This document shows, one piece after another, positions 21,101 to 30,444 of a stretch of 64,000 bases of DNA. Position 1 is the first letter of the stretch; each line of letters starts with the position of its first letter. This stretch comes from Durusdinium trenchii. Lineage: Eukaryota; Sar; Dinophyceae; Suessiales; Symbiodiniaceae. The translations under genes and the position numbers were made by a program. The stretch spans positions 34,355 through 98,354 of the forward strand of contig CAXAMN010008469.1 of NCBI GenBank assembly GCA_963970005.1, read 5' to 3'. The notes beneath the pieces were generated by a model that was not told the origin of the DNA, did not search any database, and saw nothing but the letters and a program-made list of their open reading frames with translations.

Positions 21101-24100
21101 GCAGCAAGACTAGCATTCCGTCTTCATCGCAATCTTGGACGTCCACGAAAAGAACTTCTAGTTTCCCTCCTTCGCCAACGTGGATGTGGTGAAAAGATCA
21201 TCAAGGCAGCCGAAGATCTTGAATGTCCATATTGCAAGAACTTTGCAGTCCGCAAAGGTGCAGCTCCAGCTCATCTCAGCAGAGCCGAGAACTTCAACAC
21301 CCACGTACAAGCTGATGTGATGTGGCATGACCTCGTGAATGAGGATCCTGACGGAGCCACCAAGCGGAAGGGCAAGAAGATCCCCATCCTCGTCATGGTT
21401 GATGAAGCAACTCGGTTCATGAGTGCCCGAACCGTTCCTGATGAGCAAGGTCCTTCACTACAAAAAGCCTTCGAACGAGGTTGGATCCGACATCATGGCC
21501 CTCCTGAACGTCTCTTTGTCGATGAGGCCACCGGTTGGGCAAGTGACAACTCAATGAAGTGGGCTGAAGAACATGGCATTGAAATGAGAATCTCACCAGG
21601 GCAAGACCACACAAGAACAAGCATTGTTGAACGACGACATCAACTTCTTCGAAGAGGTCTTGCAGTTTTCATCCGTGAGCATCAGTTGACAGGACTTGTT
21701 GGACTCCAAGATGCATTGAATTGGATTGTCCCTTCCTTGAACAACAACACCTTTGTCAACGGCTACACACCGTGTCAATTGGCTCATGGCAGGCAACCCA
21801 ATGTGCCTGGTTTGCTGAGTGATGAACGCACCTCACCTCTTCAGCTACAAACGACTGAACAAGAACGGTTGTACAAGAAGCTTCAACTACGAGCAAGTGC
21901 CCATGCCGCATGCGCCAAAGCTGAGATTGATGTCAAGCTCAGAAGAGCATTGCTGAGAAGGTTCACTGGCCAAAACGAAGACCTATCTCCAGGAGAACGA
22001 TGCCTCTACTGGAGAGAGTCCAATGATCGGTTCCACACAATTCAATGGCGTGGTCCAGCAGTGGTTCTAGCTGTTCAGCGAGATCCTGACACCAATGTGG
22101 TTGACACCTACTGGATTGCACACGGAACTTCGTTGTTGAGAGCTGGCAAGCAGCATGTCAGGAAACTTCCGAACCTGCAAGGCTCCATCGGCTCCACAGA
22201 GCGTGCAATCCAAGCAATGGAAGGACTCCGACAGCGACGTGTCGTCCGCATCATCGATCTCGAAAGAACCAATCGCCAAAGTCTTGACGACATGGACCCT
22301 GACCACGCAGAAGCTGAAGAACTCTTGGCTCCTGAGGTAAACATTGACTTGGAACCACTTCAAAATGAACACCATCAAGCACCTCTCAATCAAGGAGATG
22401 CTTCAGAACCTCCAGGTCCGAACGAACCTCATGGTCAAAGTGAATCACCAGGTCATAATGAACCTCCCGAGCATCCTGTTGGAGAACCTGATGTACCAAT
22501 GGACCCAGGTCAACTTCCACCAGTTCCTGAAGATCAAGATCTTGATGAACCACAACAACATGTGTCACCTTCAGTGGCAGAGCCAGATCCTGATCCGGAG
22601 TGGGAACTTGATCCACTATATGCTCAACCAGCCGGCTCTCAAGAAACCTTTGAAGAACGTCGTCGTCGATTTGACCAACAAGAAACCATACAAGCTCGAC
22701 GAGTTCATCCAGTGGTTCCCATCACTGAGCCAGCAGAAGAGCATAGAAACAAAAGGATCCGAAGACCACAGGAAGAAGATTTGCAAGTTGACACCGACCT
22801 CCTGGCCCTTGATGACACCATGAACACCGACAGCCTCAACAACTTGGTAGAAGGCTGGTCGTTCGACAAGGCCACCGGAGAGTTCGTGCTGGGTGAAACA
22901 AAAGACTATTGGAGATTTGAAGACGGCTTTCTTGTTCGCAACCATATGTGGTCCAGAAACTCCACCTTCACTTCCGAAGAAGCACCACTTCCAGTAGCAG
23001 CAGAAGAACTTCAATCAACAACTGGTTTGACCCTGCCAAATGGATCTCGCCAAGTTTTTGTGAACAACAAGGAGACCTACTCAATTGGCAAGGATCAATG
23101 GGTTGGCAAAACTCTCTTCCCGCTCACAAAAGAAGCAGCGCAGAGCCGACACCTGCCCTATGCTGGTGATCTCAAGGACAAGCTCAACACCCGTTGGACG
23201 CTGCGATGCCGTGGGCATATTTGGGCTGCAGTCACTGCACCAAAGAAGAAGCCAACACCCTCCAATGTTGATGAGAAGAAGCTCTCCTGGGAAGATCGTC
23301 TCGCATTCGTTGAAGGCAAGAAAAGTGAACTTAGCTCGATCTTTGAGAATGGTGTTTGGGAGGTGGAACTACATCCACACAATGTCGCTCCAGATCGCAT
23401 ACTTCGAGCAAGATGGGTTCTCGCTTGGCGCACTGGGGCAGGAGGTGAACAACGAGCAAAAGCACGCCTCGTCCTCCAAGGGCTCAATGACCCTGACCTT
23501 CTTGAAGGGAAGTTGGAAACAAGCAGTCCCACTTTGTGCCGAACAGCTCGCCAAACTTTGTTGGCCATCGCATGCAATGAAAATTGGGAAAAGTGGGTGA
23601 GCGACGTTGCAACAGCATTCCTCCAAGGCGATCCTCAATCTCGCCAGTTGTGGGCAAAGCTTCCGCATGATGCCTGCAAAATGTTGAACTTGGAGAGTGG
23701 CGCATTGATGAAGTTGAAGAAACCGCTTTATGGTCAAGCTGACGCACCACGTGAATGGTACAAAGTTGCAACCAGGAAGCTTCGACAGTTGGGATTTGCA
23801 CCTCATCCCCTCGAATGTTGCCTCTTCCGACTGTTCGATGAGAATGACCGCTTGGTATGTTTGATTGGCCTCCACGTTGATGACATGCTAGGTGCAGGCG
23901 ATCCAAGCTCATCGATGTACCAAAAGGTCAAAGGTGATCTTCGCAAGACCTTCGACTTCAAGCATTGGAGTGAAGAGGCAGAAGGCAAACAACTTGAGTT
24001 TTGTGGCTGCAAACTAAAGAAGACTGGTGAACAAACATGGCAATTGCACCAGGAAGACTACATCCCTGGAGTGAAACCTCTGACAACGACGCCAAAAGGA

Positions 24101-25693
24101 GACCATGATCCTCTATCTCCAAAAGAAGTGTCAGCACTCCGAGGATTGTTGGGAGCACTACAATGGCCATCAACACAGTCGATGCCGCACTTGAGCGCTT
24201 CAATCTCCCTACTTTGTGGTAGCATCAACGGTGCAACAGAGTCCATAGCAAAAGCTGCAAACAAAGCACTCAGGTTTGCCAAGAACAACAAGGACGCCTC
24301 CCTACAGTTCACAAGATTGGGTGATTTGAATGAACTATGTTTGACCGCTGTCAGTGACGCTGCATGGGGTGTCCGCCCCGATCACTTGAGCCAAGGAGGA
24401 TACTTCATCCTGCTGTCCCACAAGGACGTTCTGCAAAAGAGTGGCGATTTCAAGTATGTCATCCTCGACTGGAGATCATACAAGCTGCCACGAATCAGCA
24501 GAAGCAGTTTGAACTCCGAATCTCAAGCTTGCAGTGCCGCCATGGATTCCCTCGAGTACATCCAATTGTTTTGGAAGGGATGTGTCAACAGCTCATTCAC
24601 CACCTCAAATGTGGATGAGAGAACTGGTCGACTACCGTGTGCACTTGTGGTCGATGCCAAAGCCCTATATGACTGCCTCAAAAGCGAAGCACCACAGTTG
24701 ACTGGGGACAAACGCACCCAGATCGAGGCCTTGGTGATCAAAGAGAAGATGACCACCACAGGATGTCTCCTGAAGTGGATGTCCAGTGAGTTTCAACTGG
24801 CTGACGGCCTTACCAAAGTGGCTTCAAGGCAGCTCATGGCAGACCGCCTACGAACACACATGTTCACCCTCCAGTCCGACCAGAGCTTCACCGCTGCCAA
24901 GAAGAAAAGTCCTAAAGAACGACATGACAATGCACGCCGCAATGCATTGACAAAAGCTGAAGCCCGAAGAGGATTGGCAATGATGATCATCTTGGGATCA
25001 TCAAGTGTAGCACAAGCAGCAAGTGAAACAGGTGATACCAACGAGACCTACAACATGTATGTTTTCATGCTGTTTACTGCACTCGCCTTTTTTGGTGCCT
25101 CTCAAGCTTTCATGAACATGCTCAAGGCCCTTGTAAATGTCATCGGCAAGGTGATGAACGATGAGAAGTCCCAGAACTTGATGGACATGGAAAGTGAAGA
25201 AAGTCATGAGGTGGAAACTACAGAAAGTTCCGCCCAAACGACAGAACAGCTTCAAAAGCTGGTGCCGACCCGACTTCGTGAAGAGAATGAAAGATTGAAA
25301 AATGAAGTGAAAGAGCACATTGAAGCGAATGCAATGCTCCAGCACAGGATCAACTACCTGGAAGCTGAAGTCCATCGACAAGATGATCGAATGGATGAGT
25401 ATGAAGTTGGTTTGAGAGAAGCAACCACCGAAGCACGACTCGCAAATGCTTCATACCAACGCACAGTTCAAGCCCTCCAAAGCCTACAAGGCCAACACCA
25501 TGTCCTGCAGCAAGAGCACCGCAGAATCCAGAACTGCAGAGAAACTTCGATCCCGAAGGAAGTTTTCATGACCACACGTGGAACAAAGTTCCATGTAGAC
25601 CCACAGTGTCCAGCATTCCACAACGCATATGGCCAGACGGCCATAGAGAGTTGCAAGATCTGCGAGAAGCAGATCGAAAAGGATCGCTGGTGA
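18179..25693 (+). CDS. Copia Gag-Pol polyprotein with methyltransferase-like domain and membrane/coiled-coil tail (element 2)
   Basis: 2504 codons in one frame from the first ATG after the primer site. Gag has a CCHC knuckle (CHRCGKPGHFASQC, about 366-380). The protease-like region has DQGAS in place of DTG (about 495) and LLGRPVM later. A methyltransferase-like segment at about 733-915 has VGRGN, SPKCTLWS, EHP, DQCEYG and LEG. The integrase has CPYC (about 1016) and DDE residues in QADVMW (about 1044), FVDEATGW (about 1114) and SIVERRHQ (about 1149). The RT has ARWVLAWR, ATAFLQG and HVDDML (about 1900). RNase H has SDAAWGV (about 2059) to LADGLTK (about 2209). Residues 2265-2315 hold two hydrophobic stretches, 2360-2450 a coiled coil, and the end a K-F-H...C...C-x-x-C motif. 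Gag and pol are fused without a stop, so the Gag:Pol ratio needs another control, for example splicing. Confidence 0.95.
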   Translation: MSRSPKGSSQAKEPAEKAIPAKDERSYIPRFDNTMTGYREWRKRILLFARRQAIQGRANATGLSVLSILEGASWRQCEDLDLDALEKDDGLKSILQRLDAQWQYDDRVEMPDAFEKYFYKTQRRVGQSLLEFCTEHQQSLRELQKYKISLPEQVAGWLLLRKAGLSKDQQQMIYTQTGTDMSLNNIEKSMYMILGQDYKHVHQPAVRRAENQSFQGRWKSRQLIHMAEDDELWEQDDWTEDYEPDEDAFYEADEWYDQEYDLVDDPEDLAYLHHTDEDTIFDTEEYDMAMAAYTDAKQRVLELKRSRGFYPVVAMVDKNQLPVMANANSSSGGKSPKGRGKKGKSKSKAPQGKGPQGKARARDAMVCHRCGKPGHFASQCKAASSSTTSTSAKKRTLEESDPLLTGMVLFENDLACENDTSPKNVMSHENVTASENVMICENATPHENVMTLVNDTVQVEFYDCEEFFECEDAYSSSDVLVSEHEWLVPPEMAIQDQGASSFLIGTEYILRYMAWLQLLGVDLSRLEFKKCSKHFKFGGDASGHARWLLSVPTYINGKAGFIQAYIIFGATPPLLGRPVMERLQAVVDFGAYKMQILGSDWLPIEKGRQNTMLMRLARKEAGPMQFNNHQFDLRTEDDHHEILRFDDLIEDMKAQSRFSCIKSNLEKTFKPSTVFMAENLESPPQEGEKEKNQESLRGFWNMVLEQICKEERRLQREVLHARDHQPDRQPVVWEVYVGRGNVTKECQRLGAKVRRFGLEDGWNFNKAADRRAFLQLADEEAPDEMWLSPKCTLWSTMQNINVKTEDDRLHLKARRQEDHEKHLKFCRRAYLGQVRRGSHAHIEHPAHALSWKTPAFANLPGYKVIFDQCEYGATTMNDNHEEMPIKKPTALQTTKLAMVRRMSKRCSGDHMHQTLEGSNRCHKAEDYPVKMAQHIAHALVQPEGLEEQTFAAGDGDEQELTGVLRKLATTHGSEAARLAFRLHRNLGRPRKELLVSLLRQRGCGEKIIKAAEDLECPYCKNFAVRKGAAPAHLSRAENFNTHVQADVMWHDLVNEDPDGATKRKGKKIPILVMVDEATRFMSARTVPDEQGPSLQKAFERGWIRHHGPPERLFVDEATGWASDNSMKWAEEHGIEMRISPGQDHTRTSIVERRHQLLRRGLAVFIREHQLTGLVGLQDALNWIVPSLNNNTFVNGYTPCQLAHGRQPNVPGLLSDERTSPLQLQTTEQERLYKKLQLRASAHAACAKAEIDVKLRRALLRRFTGQNEDLSPGERCLYWRESNDRFHTIQWRGPAVVLAVQRDPDTNVVDTYWIAHGTSLLRAGKQHVRKLPNLQGSIGSTERAIQAMEGLRQRRVVRIIDLERTNRQSLDDMDPDHAEAEELLAPEVNIDLEPLQNEHHQAPLNQGDASEPPGPNEPHGQSESPGHNEPPEHPVGEPDVPMDPGQLPPVPEDQDLDEPQQHVSPSVAEPDPDPEWELDPLYAQPAGSQETFEERRRRFDQQETIQARRVHPVVPITEPAEEHRNKRIRRPQEEDLQVDTDLLALDDTMNTDSLNNLVEGWSFDKATGEFVLGETKDYWRFEDGFLVRNHMWSRNSTFTSEEAPLPVAAEELQSTTGLTLPNGSRQVFVNNKETYSIGKDQWVGKTLFPLTKEAAQSRHLPYAGDLKDKLNTRWTLRCRGHIWAAVTAPKKKPTPSNVDEKKLSWEDRLAFVEGKKSELSSIFENGVWEVELHPHNVAPDRILRARWVLAWRTGAGGEQRAKARLVLQGLNDPDLLEGKLETSSPTLCRTARQTLLAIACNENWEKWVSDVATAFLQGDPQSRQLWAKLPHDACKMLNLESGALMKLKKPLYGQADAPREWYKVATRKLRQLGFAPHPLECCLFRLFDENDRLVCLIGLHVDDMLGAGDPSSSMYQKVKGDLRKTFDFKHWSEEAEGKQLEFCGCKLKKTGEQTWQLHQEDYIPGVKPLTTTPKGDHDPLSPKEVSALRGLLGALQWPSTQSMPHLSASISLLCGSINGATESIAKAANKALRFAKNNKDASLQFTRLGDLNELCLTAVSDAAWGVRPDHLSQGGYFILLSHKDVLQKSGDFKYVILDWRSYKLPRISRSSLNSESQACSAAMDSLEYIQLFWKGCVNSSFTTSNVDERTGRLPCALVVDAKALYDCLKSEAPQLTGDKRTQIEALVIKEKMTTTGCLLKWMSSEFQLADGLTKVASRQLMADRLRTHMFTLQSDQSFTAAKKKSPKERHDNARRNALTKAEARRGLAMMIILGSSSVAQAASETGDTNETYNMYVFMLFTALAFFGASQAFMNMLKALVNVIGKVMNDEKSQNLMDMESEESHEVETTESSAQTTEQLQKLVPTRLREENERLKNEVKEHIEANAMLQHRINYLEAEVHRQDDRMDEYEVGLREATTEARLANASYQRTVQALQSLQGQHHVLQQEHRRIQNCRETSIPKEVFMTTRGTKFHVDPQCPAFHNAYGQTAIESCKICEKQIEKDRW

Positions 25694-25698
25694 GAGAC

Positions 25699-25713
25699 TT
25701 GACCTAAGGTCAA
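25699..25713. repeat. Palindrome just upstream of the 3' LTR
   Basis: TTGACCTAAGGTCAA, inverted TTGACCT/AGGTCAA around one central A, lies between the gag-pol stop and the 3' LTR. This is where a polypurine tract is expected, but no clear purine run is present. Confidence 0.6.
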
Positions 25714-25734
25714 AATTTCTTACTTTTCCACCAG

Positions 25735-25961
25735 TGTGAATTTCGAGCAATAGACATGAGTTGAAGTCATTTGATGATGACTGCGTTCGAGTTTGCACTC
25801 GCCGCGCCGCTCCTTTCGTTAGCGCGCTTGAGCCACATGACGTGGCCGCCCGTACTTGATCTTGAGAGAAAAGGTCCCCACAGCAGCAGACGGAAACTTA
25901 GAGCGTTCCGCATCGACGGTGAACTCGGTTTGATCTCCTTTCGTGTTCCCGTGTTTTCACA
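25735..25961 (+). repeat. 3' LTR of copia element 2
   Basis: 227 bp, identical to 17906-18132 by eye. It is followed directly by GTAAT, the second copy of the target duplication. Confidence 0.97.
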
Positions 25962-26059
25962 GTAATTGTTTCCAGATTTTTCTTTTTGTCCCGATTTGTA
26001 TTTTGCTATTGGGGTCTTTAGTTGGGCTAATTCATAGTTATATGTATATATCAAAATTG

Positions 26060-26088
26060 TGTATATATATATATATATATATATATTT
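26060..26088. repeat. AT dinucleotide microsatellite
   Basis: An uninterrupted TA run of about 28 bp, between element 2 and the ARL2 stop codon. Confidence 0.95.
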
Positions 26089-26161
26089 GGCCTTCACAAT
26101 GAAGTTAAGATTAACCGTGATTACCTTACCAGCACCCAGAAACTCCTTTTCACCGGATCGA

Positions 26162-27588
26162 TTAATCCAGACAGAATATCCTCGAAGAAATGTCTGCAAC
26201 TAGCCACTTCACTCCTTCCAAAAGGCCCTGGCGACATGAGTTGAATTGACAGCCGTGTAGTGGTTCTGTCAATTGCCTTGGTGTGGAGACTTATGAAGGC
26301 CCACCTCACCGGTGTATGCCGAGCAGGCCAAAATACACCTCAGCCATTGCTCAACGACAGGCTGTGCTATGCATTGGTCAAACGTGTTGCGCTGCTGGGG
26401 AGCCTGCCAGTGACGTCTTTTGATCTGGTCAAGTTGCAAGAAATCCCGAATTTCAGAAGCGTTCCTCAAGCGACAAATGCATTCTGGGGAACCAAATGTG
26501 AATCGTATGGAAAATGATCTAATTCAGACAAGCTAAGATCCCGATCATTGCCCCTGGAAGATCCTGCTTGTTCGCAAAGATCAGAAGAGTAGCACCTGTG
26601 TTTTCCCCCGCTGTGGTTTTGCCACTCAGATCTCTCTCCACAAGCTAAAACTTGCAGGTGCCTGCTAGCCGCTCCTCCTGCAACAGCCTTTCCTCATTGA
26701 TGCTGAAATCACCCTTGTGACCCAGATTGACGAACGGAGTGAGCACCCCTCAAATTCAGCCAAAGGGCCAGCTCTTGCTTGCAGTCCTGGCTCCCGCGAA
26801 ACTATCCAGCAAAACATGACAATACAGCAGCTCAACCACAAATAATTTGCTGACACTTCCCCCATCCAAGAACATGCTTGGCCCTGTTCTGCCGGCATGA
26901 AAAGTCAAAGCCGGGCCTCAAGCCGTTGCCTATCTGCAGAATCAACAACCTCAAGGCATATCTTCCTGCTAACTTCGCCAAAGCTGCGGCAGGTCAGGGC
27001 CATACCCAAATCAAGCCGTCGGTGGCCTCGAAGTAATTCCTTGCAAGCTCTTTTTGGCTCTTTAGGTTGAAGCTGGGTTGATCATCTTGAAGACATGCTC
27101 ATGCACACACCCAGGTCCTCCAATAACTTCGGATCGTTCTTTGGCCACCAACATCCCAGATGTTAAGCTTGTAGCCTTCGTACCTCACAGTTGACGAACA
27201 CAGGATCCCAAACATGCATGCCTTCATTCATCCTGGCTCCCCACTCCACTGTTTTTATGTTGAAGCCCAACGTGGGGGAGATCGTATCCACCGGCTCTCC
27301 ATTGAACCTTGGACATTGGCAAAAACCAAGACCACTTGATTTAAAGAACCAAGGTTACATTTTTACAGCTGGGTTGCTTCTTCAAGATTGTAGTCTTGCC
27401 TAGCACGAACTGGTTTGAATGATGCAGCATATCAGCACTATATAATAGAAGTTAGCGCCTGCATTGTCCAGGCCCAACATCAGCAGGCGGATCTCCTGAC
27501 TTAAACATACTTTCGGCAAGACACGGCCACAAAAAGACCAAAATGCATGCCACAGTGCCTTCTCCTCTTGCTTCATTTTCCTCTCCAA
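26162..27588 (-). CDS. ARL2: ARL2-type small GTPase, multi-exon
   Basis: ARL2 is an Arf-family GTPase involved in tubulin folding and microtubule/mitochondrial functions. Exons read on the minus strand spell the whole fold: KMKQEEK | [13 protein letters not shown] (low end 27459) | GKTTILKK (27378-27399) | [19 protein letters not shown] (from 27307) | [14 protein letters not shown] (P-loop and switch II DVGGQ) | [11 protein letters not shown] | [11 protein letters not shown] | DCKQEL (26769-26786, 18 nt) | [10 protein letters not shown] | [16 protein letters not shown] (NKQD base motif) | [14 protein letters not shown] | ACSAYTGE | [18 protein letters not shown] to stop (26162-26227). Donors are mostly GC, with some GT and GA. 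The first codons are not settled; an upstream exon probably supplies Met-Gly. Frame is restored at nearly every junction, so the gene looks functional. Confidence 0.93.
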
Positions 27589-28015
27589 GTCAATGGGTAC
27601 AGAGCGAAGTCAAAAACTTTTTGGTGGAACATGGCGTGAAGACAAGTATACAACTTTGCGACCCATGACCTCAGGATTTTCATAAGACCCATGGCGCTCG
27701 GTCAGGTGCCGGGGCCACGGGCCCAATTCTCTGAATTCCAAATTGCTATGAGAACTGCTTGTGAACTGTATGTTGCTTGGAGTCGTGATTTCAGCGATGC
27801 TTGCCCTGCATTGCTGCTTCTTTGATGCTTGAGTTTGTGGGTCTCTGATCCGAAGGGTCGAATTCGAACATCTTCATGCCAGCGCTAGATAGTGCAAGTC
27901 AATTGCTCAAACTCCTCTGCTTAGCTTTTGTCAGGGCAAGTGCACGCCGCCAGAATCTATGCAGCTCATAGCCAACTTACAGTATATAAATCCTTTTTAA
28001 CTTCTCATTGCCATG
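27589..28015. other. Short intergenic region between PPR gene and ARL2
   Basis: About 430 bp with no coding signal I can recognise. It may contain the ARL2 first exon and the PPR 3' untranslated region. Confidence 0.4.
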
Positions 28016-30444
28016 TCATCCCTTGTGACTCTGAATCTTGTGTCCAAGACTTTCCAGCAATTCCGTTGCACGCTTTCGGCCCACAGCACGAGCCAAGCCC
28101 CCGAAAATGTGCTGGTTTGGCACAACACCCGCATGAATGGCCTCGCAAATGCAGCTTTCAGCGCGCTGTGTCTCTTTGGGTTTTGCTGTTGCATAGGCCA
28201 GGAGCTGTGCGTAAATGAAGAACTCGTTTGGCTTTAGACCTTCTTTCTGCATTTCTACTGCTATGTCTTCGACCTGTTGCCACTTGCCTCTGTAGGCAAA
28301 TGGTCGGGCAAGAGCAGAATATGTGACCACGTGAGCCCGAATTCCTCTGGACCGCATCCGCTTAAACATGGCCAAGGCCTTCTCGCAATCACCGGCTTTT
28401 CCACAGGCATCCATGACACTACCATAAACGATGGAATCGCTCTGTAGGCCAGAGCCTTCTAGATCCAACAGCCACTTCTCTGCCTCATCTGCCTTGCCTG
28501 CTTTGGCACATGCATTGATCAGGGCGCTATACGTATGAAGATTGGGTGCCACGCCCATCTCAAGCATCTTACTGTGCCAAAACTCCGCGCGCTGCAAACG
28601 GTCCTCGCTCGAGGCCTTGGCACATGCATTGATAACAGCACCGAAAGTCACCACGTTTGGTTCAATGCCACGCTTCAACATCTCCTGATCAAATGAGAAG
28701 CATTCCCAGGGCATGTTGATTGACATCAGTAACATAGCGAAGTAGTGCTCTTGACACCCTCGGACCTTGGAGTTTAAGTTTTGGCGATGATGCCAAGTGA
28801 TTTGGGGGATGCAAGAAACCCTTCGAAACCACCTGTTTTCCAGCACTGAAGGGGTGGAAGATCGCAACAAAATCACTCCGTCCCTCTGAGTCCCTCTTTT
28901 TCCGTGTCCTCCATCCACTTCTCTGCCTTCTCCAAATCACCAGCCTTTGCACAGGCATCAATGAGGCTGGCAAAGGTCGTAGTGCTGGCCTGTAAGTTCC
29001 GGCTGAGCATGTCTTCCAGCCAGGCTTCCGCCGATTGAATATTCCCTTTGACTCCACAGGCATGGATCAGGGAGTTGTAGCTTACAGTGTCCTGATCTCA
29101 AAGCATAGCAGGAGTTGCAGTCTTGGTTGGTTCTTTTGATGTGTGAGATTTGAAGTGGCTCAATCTCCAAGTTTGAGTTTAAACGTCCGGATCAAGGAAA
29201 AACGGAGGTATGGTTAAGACGGTTATGAGAGGCAGGACCATCAACAGCAGCCACAGTGAACATTCACACATTTTCACACGGTCTGTCTTCACATCTCTTC
29301 GTCACTTGTTCCAAGTGGCAGGCTCCACACCCATCTCAAGCATCTTGGTCTGCCAGCGGCTTGCAGAAGTCTCATCCCCATGGCGGGCAAAGGAATGGAT
29401 CACAGTAGCAAAGCTTATAACATTTGGCTGCTGGCCTTTGTCTAGCATGCGCTGCAGCCAAGTCTCGCATGCTCTGCTTTTCCCTGCCTTGGCATAGGCA
29501 TCCAGCATGGTGTTGTAACCTTGGCAAACGTGCACCATGCAGGTAATCAGCTGCCTGTCATTTTGCATGATTCTCCTTCCCGTATGAATCACTGTTGCGC
29601 ATTGCAGGGATGCTGGGGCAGGCCCACATCTAGGTGACCAAGACTTCTGTACGTCTCAACTTCGACGTGCTTTGACGTTTTGAACCTCCTACCCTACGAG
29701 AGGCAATGGAGACGCCGCGCGGGGCAACATGTTGACCAAAGCCCAACTGGCTTTAAAAATTGCCACGGCCACTATTCGAGGACCAGTTGTGGCCCTAGCA
29801 AACCAAAACAACGAGAGATCAGATCAGCAAACATAACTCTGGAACATCCAATACAAAGAACTCTTGTTTGAACATACATCCTTGCAAACCCACATGACAT
29901 AACCACCATGTGCCATCAAAGGGCTGCAAACAGTGGCCTTGCCCATCTCTTCCATTCGAAGGATCCACTCACCGGCATCTTTGTAGCTTCCATTTTTGGC
30001 ATGTGCTCGAAGTACAAGGTTGTAGCTCAAAGCATCTGGCAAGCCATGTTCTGCCTCGAACTTTTTCAGCATTGTCACTAGTCTTTTTGCCTCCCCGTTC
30101 TGAGAGGCTTTGTCCAAGTCTCTGTTTAGCTGGGTTTGAGCTGCCTTGAAGGCTTCAGATTTGCCATCAGGGCGTTCTAAACGGCTCTTTTGACCTTTTT
30201 GATCTTTCTGGCTGGGCTTCTTGCTTTGCCAAAGGTAGGCTTGAAGCGCAAGCACTGCCAGCGCACATCCAACCAACAAATCTGCTGCACTCCCGCACAA
30301 CTGTTTCAAACTGGCCGTTTCAAAAGAACCAAAGAGAAGCTGATCCAAACCAAATGCCAGTGCCACAAGCGCAAGCAAAACGCTGAGGTGGATTGCTTTC
30401 TTGTTCTTGCCCTCTTTGACGGTCTCGGTGTAGGGTTTATCCAT
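28016..30444 (-). CDS. Pentatricopeptide repeat (PPR) protein with N-terminal membrane segments
   Basis: PPR proteins bind organellar RNA in a sequence-specific way. I rebuilt four exons: 29928-30444, 29320-29519, 28909-29091 and 28016-28684, together about 522 codons. Junctions keep the frame: ATV|C-YNTML, GVEP|DTVSYN, WME|EMLKRG. The donors are GC, GC and GA and all acceptors are AG. Repeats such as YSALINACAKAG and FASLIDACAKAG recur with about 35-residue spacing. The N-terminal 110 residues have two hydrophobic stretches (around SVLLALVALAFGLDQLLF and LLVGCALAVLALQAYLW), which could be targeting or anchoring signals. The ATG at 30444 is the first in frame, but the frame is open upstream, so a further 5' exon is possible. 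Confidence 0.85.

Larger units (their letters stand above)
17906..25961 (+). mobile_element. Complete Ty1/copia retrotransposon (element 2), apparently recent
   Basis: Two identical 227-bp LTRs (TGTGAA...TTCACA) flank one open gag-pol frame. The 5-bp duplication GTAAT lies immediately outside both ends (17901-17905 and 25962-25966), and a tRNA-type primer-binding site follows the 5' LTR. By eye I found no mismatch between the LTRs, which are identical at the moment of insertion, so the insertion is young. It sits between the minisatellite and the 3' end of ARL2. Confidence 0.97.
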
